Assembly: GCA_964017185.1 (NCBI GenBank)
Contig: OZ024874.1
Location: forward strand, 34,262,721 to 34,326,720
Length of the DNA: 64,000 nucleotides
Reading direction: 5' to 3'
Source: Rugalucina vietnamica
Taxonomy: Eukaryota; Mollusca; Bivalvia; Lucinida; Lucinidae
The notes beneath the pieces are model-generated. The model was not told where the DNA came from and did no database searches. It worked only from the letters and a program-made list of their open reading frames with translations. Position numbers and translations under genes: made by a program. Positions 13,301-25,377 of this stretch are shown here, in pieces. Within the stretch, counting starts at the first letter, position 1; the number at the start of each line of letters is the position of its first letter.

Positions 13301-16300
13301 ACGTGCGCGGAGTTTAGGGAGCAAGCGACCTAGTGAGATTTATAGAAGAAGGAATGTACTTTCAGACCACATAAGCGGCTATGCCGGGAAAAGTCTAGTT
13401 TTCTAGAAATAGGGGTACAAATATGACCAAAAATGGAAATTTCTGTACAGTATTGCAATGTGTCGGTACCAACTCGGGCTGGTTTCTCACAGAATCCCAC
13501 CGAGTTTAGGGAGTTCGAGACCCAGTGGGGCTTGTAGTCCATACAAGTGCCTTTACAGCCAATAGGTCGGTTATACTGGGAAAACTCTGGTTTGTCGGAA
13601 ATTTCAACTCAAACATTGGGAAACGTGAACATTCCTGGGTTTGGGGGTGGGGTAAGAGGCACCCCTGTCATTGACGTGCGCGGAGATTAGGGAGCAAGCG
13701 ACCTAGTGGGATTTACAGTAGAAGGGATGTACTTTCAGACCATATAAGCGGCTATGTCGGGAAAACTCTGGTTTTCGAGAAATAGGGGTACAAAGATGAC
13801 CGAAAATGGAAATTTCTGTATAGTATTGCAATGTGTCGGTACCAACTCGGGCTGGTTTCTCACAGAACCCCACCGAGTTTAGGGAGTTCGAGACCCAGTG
13901 GGGCTTGTAGTCTATACAAGTGCCTTTACAGCCCATAGGTCGGTTATACTGGGAAAACTCTGGTTTGTCGGAAATTTCAACTCAAACATTGGGAAACGTG
14001 AACATTCATGGTTTTGGGGGTTGGGTAAGAGGCACCCCTGTCATTGACGTGCGCGGAGTTTAGGGAGCAAGCGATCTAGTGGGATTTACAGTAGAAGGAA
14101 TGTACTTTCAGACCACATAAGCGGCTATGCCGGGAAAACTCTAGTTTTCGAGAAATAGGGGTACAAAAATGACCAAAAATGGAAATTTCTGTATAGTATT
14201 GCAATGTGTCGGTACCAACTCGGGCTGGTTTCTCACAGAACCCCACCGAGTTTAGGGAGTTCGAGACCCAGTGGGTCTTGTAGTCCATACAAGTGCCTTT
14301 ACAGCCCATAGGTCGGTTATACTGGGAAAACTCTGGTTTGTCGAAAATTTCAACTCAAACATTGGGAAACGTGAACATTCATGGGTTTGGGGGTGGGGTA
14401 TGAGGCACCCCTGTCATTGACGTGCACGGAGTTTAGGGAGCAAGCGACCTAGTGGGATTTACAGTAGAAGGGATATTTTTTCAGACCACATAAGCGGCTA
14501 TGCCGGGAAAACTATAGTTTTCTAGAAATAGGGGTACAAAAATGACCAAAAATGGAAATTTCTGTACAGTATTGCAATGTGTCGGTACCAACTCGGGCTG
14601 GTTTCTCACAGAACCCCACCGAGTTTAGGGAGTTCGAGACCCAGTGGGGCTTGTACTCCATACAAGTGCCTTTACAGCCCATAGGTCGGTTATACTGGGA
14701 AAACTCTGGTTTGTCGTAAATTTTAACTCAAACATTGGGAAACGTGAACATTCATGGGTTTGGGGGTGGGGTATAAGGTACCCCTGTTATTGGCGAGCAC
14801 GGAGTTTAGGGAGCAAGTGACCTAGTGGGATTTACAGTAGAAGGGACGTTCTTTTAGACCATATAAGCGGCTATGTCGGGAAAACTCTGGTTTTCGAGAA
14901 AAAAGGGGTACAAAGATGACCGAAAATGGAAATTTCTGTACAGTATTGCAATGTGTCGGTACCAACTCGGGCTGGTTTCTCACAGAACCCCACCGAGTTA
15001 AGGGAGTTCGAGACCCAGTGGGCCTTGTAGTCCATACAAGTGCCTTTACAGCCCATAGGTCGGTTATACTGGGAAAACTCTGGTTTGTCGGAAATTTCAA
15101 CTCAAACATTGGGAAACGTGAACATTCATTGGTTTGGGGGTGGGGTAAGAGGCACCCCTGTCATTGACGTGCGCGGAGTTTAGGGAGCAAGCGACCTAGT
15201 GAGATTTATAGAAGAAGGAATGTACTTTCAGACCACATAAGCGGCTATGCCGGGAAAACTCTAGTTTTCTAGAAATAGGGGTACAAAAATGACCAAAAAT
15301 GGAAATTTCTGTACAGTATTGCAATGTGTCGGTACCAACTCGGGCTGGTTTCTCACAGAACCCCACCGAGTTTAGGGAGTTCGAGACCCAGTGGGGCTTG
15401 TAGTCCATACAAGTGCCTTTACAGCCAATAGGTCGGTTATACTGGGAAAACTCTGGTTTGTCGGAAATTTCAACTCAAACATTGGGAAACGTGAACATTC
15501 CTGGGTTTGGGGGTGGGGTATGAGGCACCCCTGTCATTGACGTGCGCGGAGTTTAGGGAGCAAACGACCTAGTGGGATTTACAGTAGAAGGGACGTACTT
15601 TTAAACCACATAAGCGGCAATGCCGGGAAAACTGTAGTTTTCGAAAAAATAGGGGTACAAAAATGACCAAAAATGGAAATTTCTGTACAGTATTGCAATG
15701 TGTCGGTACCAACTCGGGCTGGTTTCTCACAGAACCCCACCGAGTTTAGGGAGTTCGAGACCCAGTGGGCCTTGTAGTCCATACAAGTGCCTTTACAGCC
15801 CATAGGTCGGTAATACTGGGAAAACTCTGGTTTGTCGGAAATTTCAACTCAAACATTGGGAAACGTGAACATTCATGGGTTTGGGGGTGGGGTAAGAGGC
15901 ACCCCTGTCATTGACGTACGCGGAGTTTTGGGAGCAAGCGACCTAGTGGGATTTACAGTAGAAGGGATGTACTTTCAGACCATATAAGCGGCTATGTCGG
16001 GAAAACTCTGGTTTTCGAGAAATAGGGGTACAAATATGACCGAAAATGGAAATTTCTGTATAGTATTGCAATGTGTCGGTACCAACTCGGGTTGGTTTCT
16101 CACAGAACCCCACCAAGTTTAGGGAGTTCGAGACCCAGTGGGGCTTGTAGTCTATACAAGTGCCTTTACAGCCCATAGGTCGGTTATACTGGGAAAACTC
16201 TGGTTTGTCGGAAATTTCAACTCAAACATTGGGAAACGTGAACATTCATGGTTTTGGGGGTGGGGTAAGAGGCACCCCTGTCATTGACGTGCGCGGAGGT

Positions 16301-16688
16301 TAGGGAGCAAGCGACCTAGTGGGATTTACAGTAGAAGGAATGTACTTTCAGACCACATAAGCGGCTATGCCGGGAAAACTCTAGTTTTCGAGAAATAGGG
16401 GTACAAAAATGACCAAAAATGGAAATTTCTCTATAGTATTGCAATGTGTCGGTACCAACACGGGCTGGTTTCTCACAGAACCCCACCGAGTTTAGGGAGT
16501 TCGAGACCCAGTGTGCCTTGTAGTCCATACAAGTGCCTTTACATCCCATAGGTCGGTTATACTGGGAAAACTCTGGTTTGTCGGAAATTTCAACTCAAAC
16601 ATTGGGAAACGTGAACATTCATGGGTTTGGGGGTGGGGTAAGAGGCACCCCTGTCATTGACGTGCGCGGAGTTTAGGGAGCAAGCGAC

Positions 16689-17810
16689 CTAGTGGGATTT
16701 ACAGTAGAAGGAATGTACTTTCAGACCACATAAGCGGCTATGCCGGGAAAACTCTAGTTTTCTAGAAATAGGGGTACAAAAATGACCAAAACTGGAAATT
16801 TCTGTACAGTATTGCAATGTGTCGGTACCAACTCGGGCTGGTTTCTCACAGAACCCCACCGAGTTTAGGGAGTTCGAGACCCAGTGGGGCTTGTAGTCCA
16901 TACAAGTGCCTTTACAGCCCATAGGTCGGTTATACTGGGAAAACTCTGGTTTGTCGGAAATTTCAACTCAAACATTGGGAAACGTGAACATTCATGGGTT
17001 TGGGGGTGGGGTATAAGGTACCCCTGTGATTGGCGAGCACGGAGTTTAGGGAGCAAGCGACCTAGTGGGATTTACAGTAGAAGAGATGTACTTTTAGACC
17101 ATATAAGCGGCTATGTCGGGAAAACTCTGGTTTTCGAGAAATAGGGGTACAAATATGACCGAAAATGGAAATTTCTGTACAGTATTGCAATGTGTCGGTA
17201 CCAACTCGGGCTGGTTTCTCACAGAACCCCACCGAGTTTAGGGAGTTCGAGACCCAGTGGGCCTTGTAGTCCATACAAGTGCTTTTACAGCCCATAGGAC
17301 GGAATTACTGGAAAAACTCTGGTTTGTCGGAAATTTCAACTCAAACATTGGAAAACGTGAACATTTATGGGTTTGGGGGTGGGGTATGAGGCACCCCTGT
17401 CATTGACGTGCGCGGTGTTTAGGGAGCAAGCGACCTAGTGGGATTTACAGTAAAATGGATGTACTTTTAGACCACATAATTGGCTATGCCGGGAAAACTC
17501 TAGTTTTCGAGAAACAGGGGTACAAAAATGACCAAAAATGGAAATTTCTGTATAGTATTGCAATGTGTCGGTACCAACTCGGGCTGGTTTCTCACAGAAC
17601 CCCACCGAGTTTAGGGAGTTCGAGACCCAGTGGGGCTTGTAAGCCATACAAGTGCCTTTACAGCCCATAGGTCGGTTATACTGGGAAAACTCTGGTTTGT
17701 CGGAAATTTTAACTCAAACATTGGGAAACGTGAACATTCATGGGTTTGGGGGTGGGGTATAAGGTACCCCTGTGATTGGCGAGCACGGAGTTTAGGGAGC
17801 AAGCGACCTA
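16689..17810 (-). repeat. Higher-order satellite block, copy 3
   Basis: Third copy of the variant series, 7465 bp (20 monomers) from copy 2. The markers are the GTGATTGGCGAGC variant near 17025 and 17771, GGACGGAATTACTG near 17296, AAAATGGATG with AATTGGCTATG near 17452-17490, and GAAACAGGGG near 17511. No full copy was seen at the intermediate 10-monomer position, so the higher-order periodicity is incomplete. Confidence 0.75.
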
Positions 17811-18240
17811 GTGGGATTTACAGTAGAAGGGATGTACTTTTAGACCATATAAGCGGCTATGTCGGGAAAACTCTGGTTTTCGAGAAATAGGGGTACAAAG
17901 ATGACCGAAAATGGAAATTTCTGTACAGTATTGCAATGTGTCGGTACCAACTCGGGCTGGTTTCTCACAGAACCCCACCGAGTTTAGGGAGTTCGAGACC
18001 CAGTGGGGCTTGTAGTCTATACAAGTGCCTTTACAGCCCATAGGTCGGTTATACTGGGAAAACTCTGGTTTGTCGGAAATTTCAACTCAAACATTGGGAA
18101 ACGTGAAAATTCATGGTTTTGGGGGTGGGTAAGAGGCACCCTTGTCATTGACGTGCGCGGATTTTAGGGAGCAAGCGACCTAGTGGGATTAACAGTAGAA
18201 GGAATGTACTTTCAGACCACATAAGCGGCTATGCCGGGAA

Positions 18241-18300
18241 ATTCTAGTTTTCGAGAAATAGGGGTACAAACCCATGAATGTTTGAGTTAAAATTTCCGAC
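18241..18300. other. Orientation-switch junction of the satellite array
   Basis: Left of 18266 the sequence reads GAAATAGGGGTACAAA in left-arm orientation. From 18267 it reads CAAACCCATGAATG in right-arm orientation. The bases CAAA (18267-18270) fit both sides, a 4-base microhomology. Just right of the junction the monomer reads CATGAATGTTTGAG where others read CATGAATGTTCACG...CCAATGTTTGAG. Roughly 16 bases have been lost between two copies of AATGTT. The monomer left of the junction also has small losses (18126-18130 and near 18241). Confidence 0.9.
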
Positions 18301-19821
18301 AAACCAGAGTTTTCCCAGTATAACCGACCTATGGGCTGTAAAGGCACTTGTATGGACTACAAGCCCCACTGGGTCTCGAACTCCCTAAACTCGCTGGGGT
18401 TCTGTGAGAAACCAGCCCGAGTTGGTACTGACACATTGCAATACTGTACAGAAATTTCCATTTTTGGTCATTTTTGTACCCCTATTTCTAGAAAACTAGA
18501 GTTTTCCCGGCATAGCCGCTTATGTTGTCTGAAAGTACATTCCTTCTTCTGTAAATCCCACTAGGTCGCTTGCTCACTAAACTGAGCGCACGTCAATGAC
18601 AGGGGTGCCTCTTACCCCACACCCAAACCAATGAATGTTCACGTTTCCCAATGTTTGAGTTGAAATTTCCGACAAACCAGAGTTTTCCCAGTATAACCGA
18701 CCTATGGGCTGTAAAGGCACTTGTATGGACTACAAGGCCCACTGGGACTCGAACTCCCTAAACTCGGTGGGGTTCTGTGAGAAACCAGCCCGAGTTGGTA
18801 CCGACACATTGCAATACTATACAGAAATTTCCATTTTTGGTCATTTTTGTACCCCTATTTCTCGAAACCTAGAGTTTTCCCGGCATAGCCGCTTATGTTG
18901 TCTGAAAGTACATTCCTCCTACTGTAAATCCCACTAGGTCGCTTGCTCCCTAAACTCCGCGCACGTCAATGACAGGGGTGCCTCTTACCCCACACCAAAA
19001 CCATGAATGTTCACGTTTCCCAATGTTTGAGTTGAAATTTCCGACAAATCAGAGTTTTCCCAGTATAACCGACCTATGGGCTGTAAAGGCACTTGTATAG
19101 ACTACAAGCCCCACTGGGTTTCGAACTCCCTAAACTCGGTGGGGTTCTGTGAGAAACCAGCCCGAGTTGGTACCGACACATTGCAATACTATACAGAAAT
19201 TTCCATTTTCGGTCATCTTTGTACCCCTATTTCTCGAAAACCAGAGTTTTCCCGACATAGCCGCTTATATGGTCTGAAAGTACATCCCTTCTACTGTAAA
19301 TCCCACTAGGTCGCTTGCTCCCTAAACTCCGCGTACGTCAATGACAGGGGTGCCTTATACCCCACCCCCAAACCCATGAATGTTCACGTTTCCCAATGTT
19401 TGAGTTGAAATTTTCGACAAACCAGAGTTTTCCCAGTATAACCGACCTATGGGCTGTAAAGGCACTTGTATGGACTACAAGACCCACTGGGTCTCGAACT
19501 CCCTAAACCCGGTGGGGTTCTGTGAGAAACCAGCCCGAGTTGGTACCGACACATTGCAATACTATACAGAAATTTCCATTTTTGGTCATTTTTGTACCCC
19601 TATTTCTCGAAAACTAGAGTTTTCCCGGCATAGCCGCTTATGTGGTCTGAAAGTACATTCCTTCTACTGTAAATCCCACTAGGTCGCTTGCTCCCTAAAC
19701 TCCGCGCACGTCAATGACAGGGGTGCCTCTTACCCCACCCCCAAAACCATGAATGTTCACGTTTCCCAATGTTTGAGTTGAAATTTCCGACAAACCAGAG
19801 TTTTCCCAGTATAACCGACCT

Positions 19822-20801
19822 ATGGGCTGTAAAGGCACTTGTATGGACTACAAGGCCCACTGGGTATCGAACTCCCTAAACTCGGTGGGGTTCTGTGAGA
19901 AACCAGCCCGAGTTGGTACCGACACATTGCAATACTGTACAGAAATTTCCATTTTTGGTCATCTTTGTACCCCTATTTCTCGAAAACCAGAGTTTTCCCG
20001 ACATAGCCGCTTATATGGTCTAAAAGTACATCCCTTCTACTGTAAATCCCACTAGGTCGCTTGCTCCCTAAACTCCGTGCTCGCCAATCACAGGGGTACC
20101 TTATACCCCACCCCCAAACCCATGAATGTTCACGTTTCCCAATGTTTGAGTTAAAATTTCCGACAAACCAGAGTTTTCCCAGTATAACCGACCTATGGGC
20201 TGTAAAGGCACTTGTGTGGACTACAAGCCCCACTGGGTCTCGAACTCCCTAAACTCGGTGGGTTTCTGTGAGAAACCAGCCCGAGTTGGTACCGACACAT
20301 TGCAATACTGTACAGAAATTTCCATTTTTGGTCATTTTTGTACCCCTGTTTCTCGAAAACTAGAGTTTTCCCGGCATAGCCAATTATGTGGTCTAAAAGT
20401 ACATTTATTCTACTGTAAATCCCACTAGGTCGCTTGCTCCCTAAACTCCGCGCACGTCAATGACAGGGGTGCCTCATACCCCACCCCCAAACCCATGAAT
20501 GTTCACGTTTTCCAATGTTTGAGTTGAAATTTCCGACAAACCAGAGTTTTCCCAGTATTACCGTCCTATGGGCTGTAAAGGCACTTGTATGGACTACAAG
20601 GCCCACTGGGTCTCGAACTCCCTAAACTCGGTGGGGTTCTGTGAGAAACCAGCCCGAGTTGGTACCGACACATTGCAATACTGTACAGAAATTTCCATTT
20701 TCGGTCATCTTTGTATCCCTATTTCTCGTAAACCAGAGTTTTCCCGACATAGCCGCTTATGTGGTCTGAAAGTACATTCCTTTTACTGTAAATCCCACTA
20801 G
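19822..20801 (+). repeat. Higher-order satellite block in the inverted arm
   Basis: Reverse-complement counterpart of the left-arm blocks. It has the GTGCTCGCCAATCAC variant near 20087, CCCCTGTTTCTCG near 20342 with CATAGCCAATTATG just after, and TATTACCGTCCTATGGG near 20555. Read along the monomer orientation, the order of these markers is the same as in the left arm, so the inversion happened after this higher-order pattern had formed. Confidence 0.7.
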
Positions 20802-20940
20802 GTCGCTTGCTCCCTAAACTCCGCGCACGTCAATGACAGGGGTACCTTATACCCCAACCCCAAACCCATCAATGTTCACGTTTCCCAATGTTTGAGATAA
20901 AATTTCCGACAAACCAGAGTTTTCCCAGTATAACCGACCT

Positions 20941-23158
20941 ATGGGCTGTAAAGGCACTTGTATGGACTACAAGCCCCACTGGGTCTCGAACTCCCTAAAC
21001 TCGGTGGGGTTCTGTGAGAAACCAGCCCGAGTTGGTACCGACACATTGCAATACTGTACAGAAATTTCCATTTTTGGTCAATTTTGTACCCCTATTTTTT
21101 AGAAAACTAGAGTTTTCCCGGCATAGCCAATTATTTGGTCTGAAAGTACATTCCTTCTTCTGTAAATCCCACTAGGTCGCTTGCTCCCTAAACTCCGCGC
21201 ACGTCAATGACAGGGGTGCCTCTTACCCCACCCCCAAACCAATGAATGTTCACGTTTCCCAATGTTTGAGTTGAAATTTCCGACAAACCAGAGTTTTCCC
21301 AGTATAACCGACCTATGGGCTGTAAAGGCACTTGTATGGACTACAAGGCCCACTGGGTCTCGAACTCCCTGAACTCGGTGGGGTTCTGTGAGAAACCAGC
21401 CCGTGTTGGTACCGACACATTGCAATACTATACAGAAATTTCCATTTTTGGTCATTTTTGTACCCCTATTTCTCGAAAACTAGAGTTTTCCCGGCATAGC
21501 CGCTTATGTGGTCTGAAAGTACATTCCTTCTACTGTAAATCCCACTAGGTCGCTTGCTCCCTAAATTCCGCGCACGTCAATGACAGGGGTGCCTCTTACC
21601 CCACCCCCAAAACCATGAATGTTCACGTTCCCAATGTTTGAGTTCAAATTTCCGACAAACCAGAGTTTTCCCAGTATAACCGACCTATGGGCTGTAAAGG
21701 CACTTGTATGGACTACAAGGCCCACTGGGTATCGAACTCCCTAAACTCGGTGGGGTTCTGTGAGAAACCAGCCCGAGTTGGTACCGACACATTGCAATAC
21801 TGTACAGAAATTTCCATTTTCGGTCATCTTTGTACCCCTATTTCTCGAAAACCAGAGTTTTCCCGACATAGCCGCTTATATGGTCTAAAAGTACATCCCT
21901 TCTACTGTAAATCCCACTAGGTCGCTTGCTCCCTAAACTCCGTGCTCGCCAATCACAGGGGTACCTTATACCCCACCCCCAAACCCATGAATGTTCACGT
22001 TTCCCAATGTTTGAGTTAAAATTTCCGACAAACCAGAGTTTTCCCAGTATAACCGACCTATGGGCTGTAAAGGCACTTGTATGGACTACAAGGCCCACTG
22101 GGTCTCGAACTCCCTAAACTCGGTGGGGTTCTGTGAGAAACCAGCCCGTGTTGGTACCGACACATTGCAATACTATACAGAAATTTCCATTTTTGGTCAT
22201 TTTTGTACCCCTATTTCTCGAAAACCAGAGTTTTCCCGACATAGCCGCTTATGTGGTCTGAAAGTACATTCCTTCTACTGTAAATCCCACTAGGTCGCTT
22301 GCTCCCTAAACTCCGCGCACGTCAATGACAGGGGTGCCTTATACCCCACCCCCAAAACCATGAATGTTCACGTTTCCCAATGTTTGAGTTGAAATTTCCG
22401 ACAAACCAGAGTTTTCCCAGTATAACCGACCTATGGGCTGTAAAGGCACTTCTATGGACTACAAGACCCACTGGGTCTCGAACTCCCTAAACTCGGTGGG
22501 GTTCTGTGAGAAACCAGCCCGAGTTGGTACCGACACATTGCAATACTATACAGAAATTTCCATTTTTGGTCATTTCTCGAAAACTAGAGTTTTCCCGGCA
22601 TAGCCGCTTATGTGGTCTGAAAGTACATTCCTTCTACTGTAAATCCCACTAGGTCGCTTGCTCCCTAAACTCCGCGCACGTCAATGACAAGGGTGCCTCT
22701 TACCCCACCCCCAAAACCATGCATTTTCACGTTTCCCAATGTTGAAATTTCCGACAAACCAGAGTTTTCCCAGTATAACCGACCTATGGGCTGTAAAGGC
22801 ACTTGTATAGACTACAAGCCCCACTGGGTCTCGAACTCCCTAAACTCGGTGGGGTTCTGTGAGAAACCAGCCCGAGTTGGTACCGACACATTGCAATACT
22901 ATACAGAAATTTCCATTTTCGGTCATATTTGTACCCCTATTTCTCGAAAACCAGAGATTTCCCGACATAGCCGCTTATATGGTCTGAAAGTACATCCCTT
23001 CTACTGTAAATCCCACTAGGTCGCTTGCTCCCTAAACTCCGCGCACGTCAATGACAGGGGTGCCTCATACCCCACCCCCAAACCCATGAATGTTCACGTT
23101 TCCCAATGTTTGAGTTGAAATTTCCGACAAACCAGAGTTTTCCCAGTATTACCGACCT
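20941..23158 (+). repeat. 2.2-kb recent tandem duplication in the satellite, copy 1
   Basis: About six monomers, two carrying private deletions (for example TTTTTGGTCATTTCTCG at 22563 and AATGTTGAAATTTCC at 22739). They are repeated almost base for base 2218-2219 bp downstream. Differences I can see are few: a T missing at about 21630 here, G/C near 22452, T/G near 22129, and A/C near 22927. This identity is far higher than between random monomers of the array. Confidence 0.9.
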
Positions 23159-25377
23159 ATGGGCTGTAAAGGCACTTGTATGGACTACAAGCCCCACTGG
23201 GTCTCGAACTCCCTAAACTCGGTGGGGTTCTGTGAGAAACCAGCCCGAGTTGGTACCGACACATTGCAATACTGTACAGAAATTTCCATTTTTGGTCAAT
23301 TTTGTACCCCTATTTTTTAGAAAACTAGAGTTTTCCCGGCATAGCCAATTATTTGGTCTGAAAGTACATTCCTTCTTCTGTAAATCCCACTAGGTCGCTT
23401 GCTCCCTAAACTCCGCGCACGTCAATGACAGGGGTGCCTCTTACCCCACCCCCAAACCAATGAATGTTCACGTTTCCCAATGTTTGAGTTGAAATTTCCG
23501 ACAAACCAGAGTTTTCCCAGTATAACCGACCTATGGGCTGTAAAGGCACTTGTATGGACTACAAGGCCCACTGGGTCTCGAACTCCCTGAACTCGGTGGG
23601 GTTCTGTGAGAAACCAGCCCGTGTTGGTACCGACACATTGCAATACTATACAGAAATTTCCATTTTTGGTCATTTTTGTACCCCTATTTCTCGAAAACTA
23701 GAGTTTTCCCGGCATAGCCGCTTATGTGGTCTGAAAGTACATTCCTTCTACTGTAAATCCCACTAGGTCGCTTGCTCCCTAAATTCCGCGCACGTCAATG
23801 ACAGGGGTGCCTCTTACCCCACCCCCAAAACCATGAATGTTCACGTTTCCCAATGTTTGAGTTCAAATTTCCGACAAACCAGAGTTTTCCCAGTATAACC
23901 GACCTATGGGCTGTAAAGGCACTTGTATGGACTACAAGGCCCACTGGGTATCGAACTCCCTAAACTCGGTGGGGTTCTGTGAGAAACCAGCCCGAGTTGG
24001 TACCGACACATTGCAATACTGTACAGAAATTTCCATTTTCGGTCATCTTTGTACCCCTATTTCTCGAAAACCAGAGTTTTCCCGACATAGCCGCTTATAT
24101 GGTCTAAAAGTACATCCCTTCTACTGTAAATCCCACTAGGTCGCTTGCTCCCTAAACTCCGTGCTCGCCAATCACAGGGGTACCTTATACCCCACCCCCA
24201 AACCCATGAATGTTCACGTTTCCCAATGTTTGAGTTAAAATTTCCGACAAACCAGAGTTTTCCCAGTATAACCGACCTATGGGCTGTAAAGGCACTTGTA
24301 TGGACTACAAGGCCCACTGGGTCTCGAACTCCCTAAACTCGGTGGGGTTCTTTGAGAAACCAGCCCGTGTTGGTACCGACACATTGCAATACTATACAGA
24401 AATTTCCATTTTTGGTCATTTTTGTACCCCTATTTCTCGAAAACCAGAGTTTTCCCGACATAGCCGCTTATGTGGTCTGAAAGTACATTCCTTCTACTGT
24501 AAATCCCACTAGGTCGCTTGCTCCCTAAACTCCGCGCACGTCAATGACAGGGGTGCCTTATACCCCACCCCCAAAACCATGAATGTTCACGTTTCCCAAT
24601 GTTTGAGTTGAAATTTCCGACAAACCAGAGTTTTCCCAGTATAACCGACCTATGGGCTGTAAAGGCACTTGTATGGACTACAAGACCCACTGGGTCTCGA
24701 ACTCCCTAAACTCGGTGGGGTTCTGTGAGAAACCAGCCCGAGTTGGTACCGACACATTGCAATACTATACAGAAATTTCCATTTTTGGTCATTTCTCGAA
24801 AACTAGAGTTTTCCCGGCATAGCCGCTTATGTGGTCTGAAAGTACATTCCTTCTACTGTAAATCCCACTAGGTCGCTTGCTCCCTAAACTCCGCGCACGT
24901 CAATGACAAGGGTGCCTCTTACCCCACCCCCAAAACCATGCATTTTCACGTTTCCCAATGTTGAAATTTCCGACAAACCAGAGTTTTCCCAGTATAACCG
25001 ACCTATGGGCTGTAAAGGCACTTGTATAGACTACAAGCCCCACTGGGTCTCGAACTCCCTAAACTCGGTGGGGTTCTGTGAGAAACCAGCCCGAGTTGGT
25101 ACCGACACATTGCAATACTATACAGAAATTTCCATTTTCGGTCATCTTTGTACCCCTATTTCTCGAAAACCAGAGATTTCCCGACATAGCCGCTTATATG
25201 GTCTGAAAGTACATCCCTTCTACTGTAAATCCCACTAGGTCGCTTGCTCCCTAAACTCCGCGCACGTCAATGACAGGGGTGCCTCATACCCCACCCCCAA
25301 ACCCATGAATGTTCACGTTTCCCAATGTTTGAGTTGAAATTTCCGACAAACCAGAGTTTTCCCAGTATTACCGACCT
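23159..25377 (+). repeat. 2.2-kb recent tandem duplication in the satellite, copy 2
   Basis: Second copy of the block at 20941. It shares the same private indels (24783 and 24958) and the AATTATTTGGTC change near 23346. Beyond about 25378 the match stops: the monomer changes from CTATGGGC to CTTTGGGC, and the following subunit carries GGCCCAC rather than GCCCCAC. Confidence 0.9.

Larger units (their letters stand above)
1..18270 (-). repeat. Satellite array, left arm (about 49 monomers of 373 bp)
   Basis: Head-to-tail tandem array with a monomer of about 373 bp; equivalent points recur at 2504, 2877, 3997, 4370, 4743, 5116 and 5489. It is already in mid-monomer at position 1, so the true array is longer. 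Every monomer carries the block GTCGGTACCAACTCGGGCTG and the block CAAACATTGGGAAACGTGAA with few changes. Most monomers contain a 61- or 77-codon open frame on the minus strand. The 61/77 difference comes from a small indel near the GAAAACTCTAGTTTTC dyad, and the frame tolerates it, so I treat it as non-coding. Strand is set by that frame so the two arms can be compared. Function is unknown; long satellites of this kind often lie in centromeric or other heterochromatin, which is inference here. Confidence 0.97.

Noticed and set aside
18200..18340. A perfect palindrome at the array inversion
   Set aside because: The monomers either side of the junction are different variants and different phases of the monomer, so the arms do not mirror each other next to the junction.
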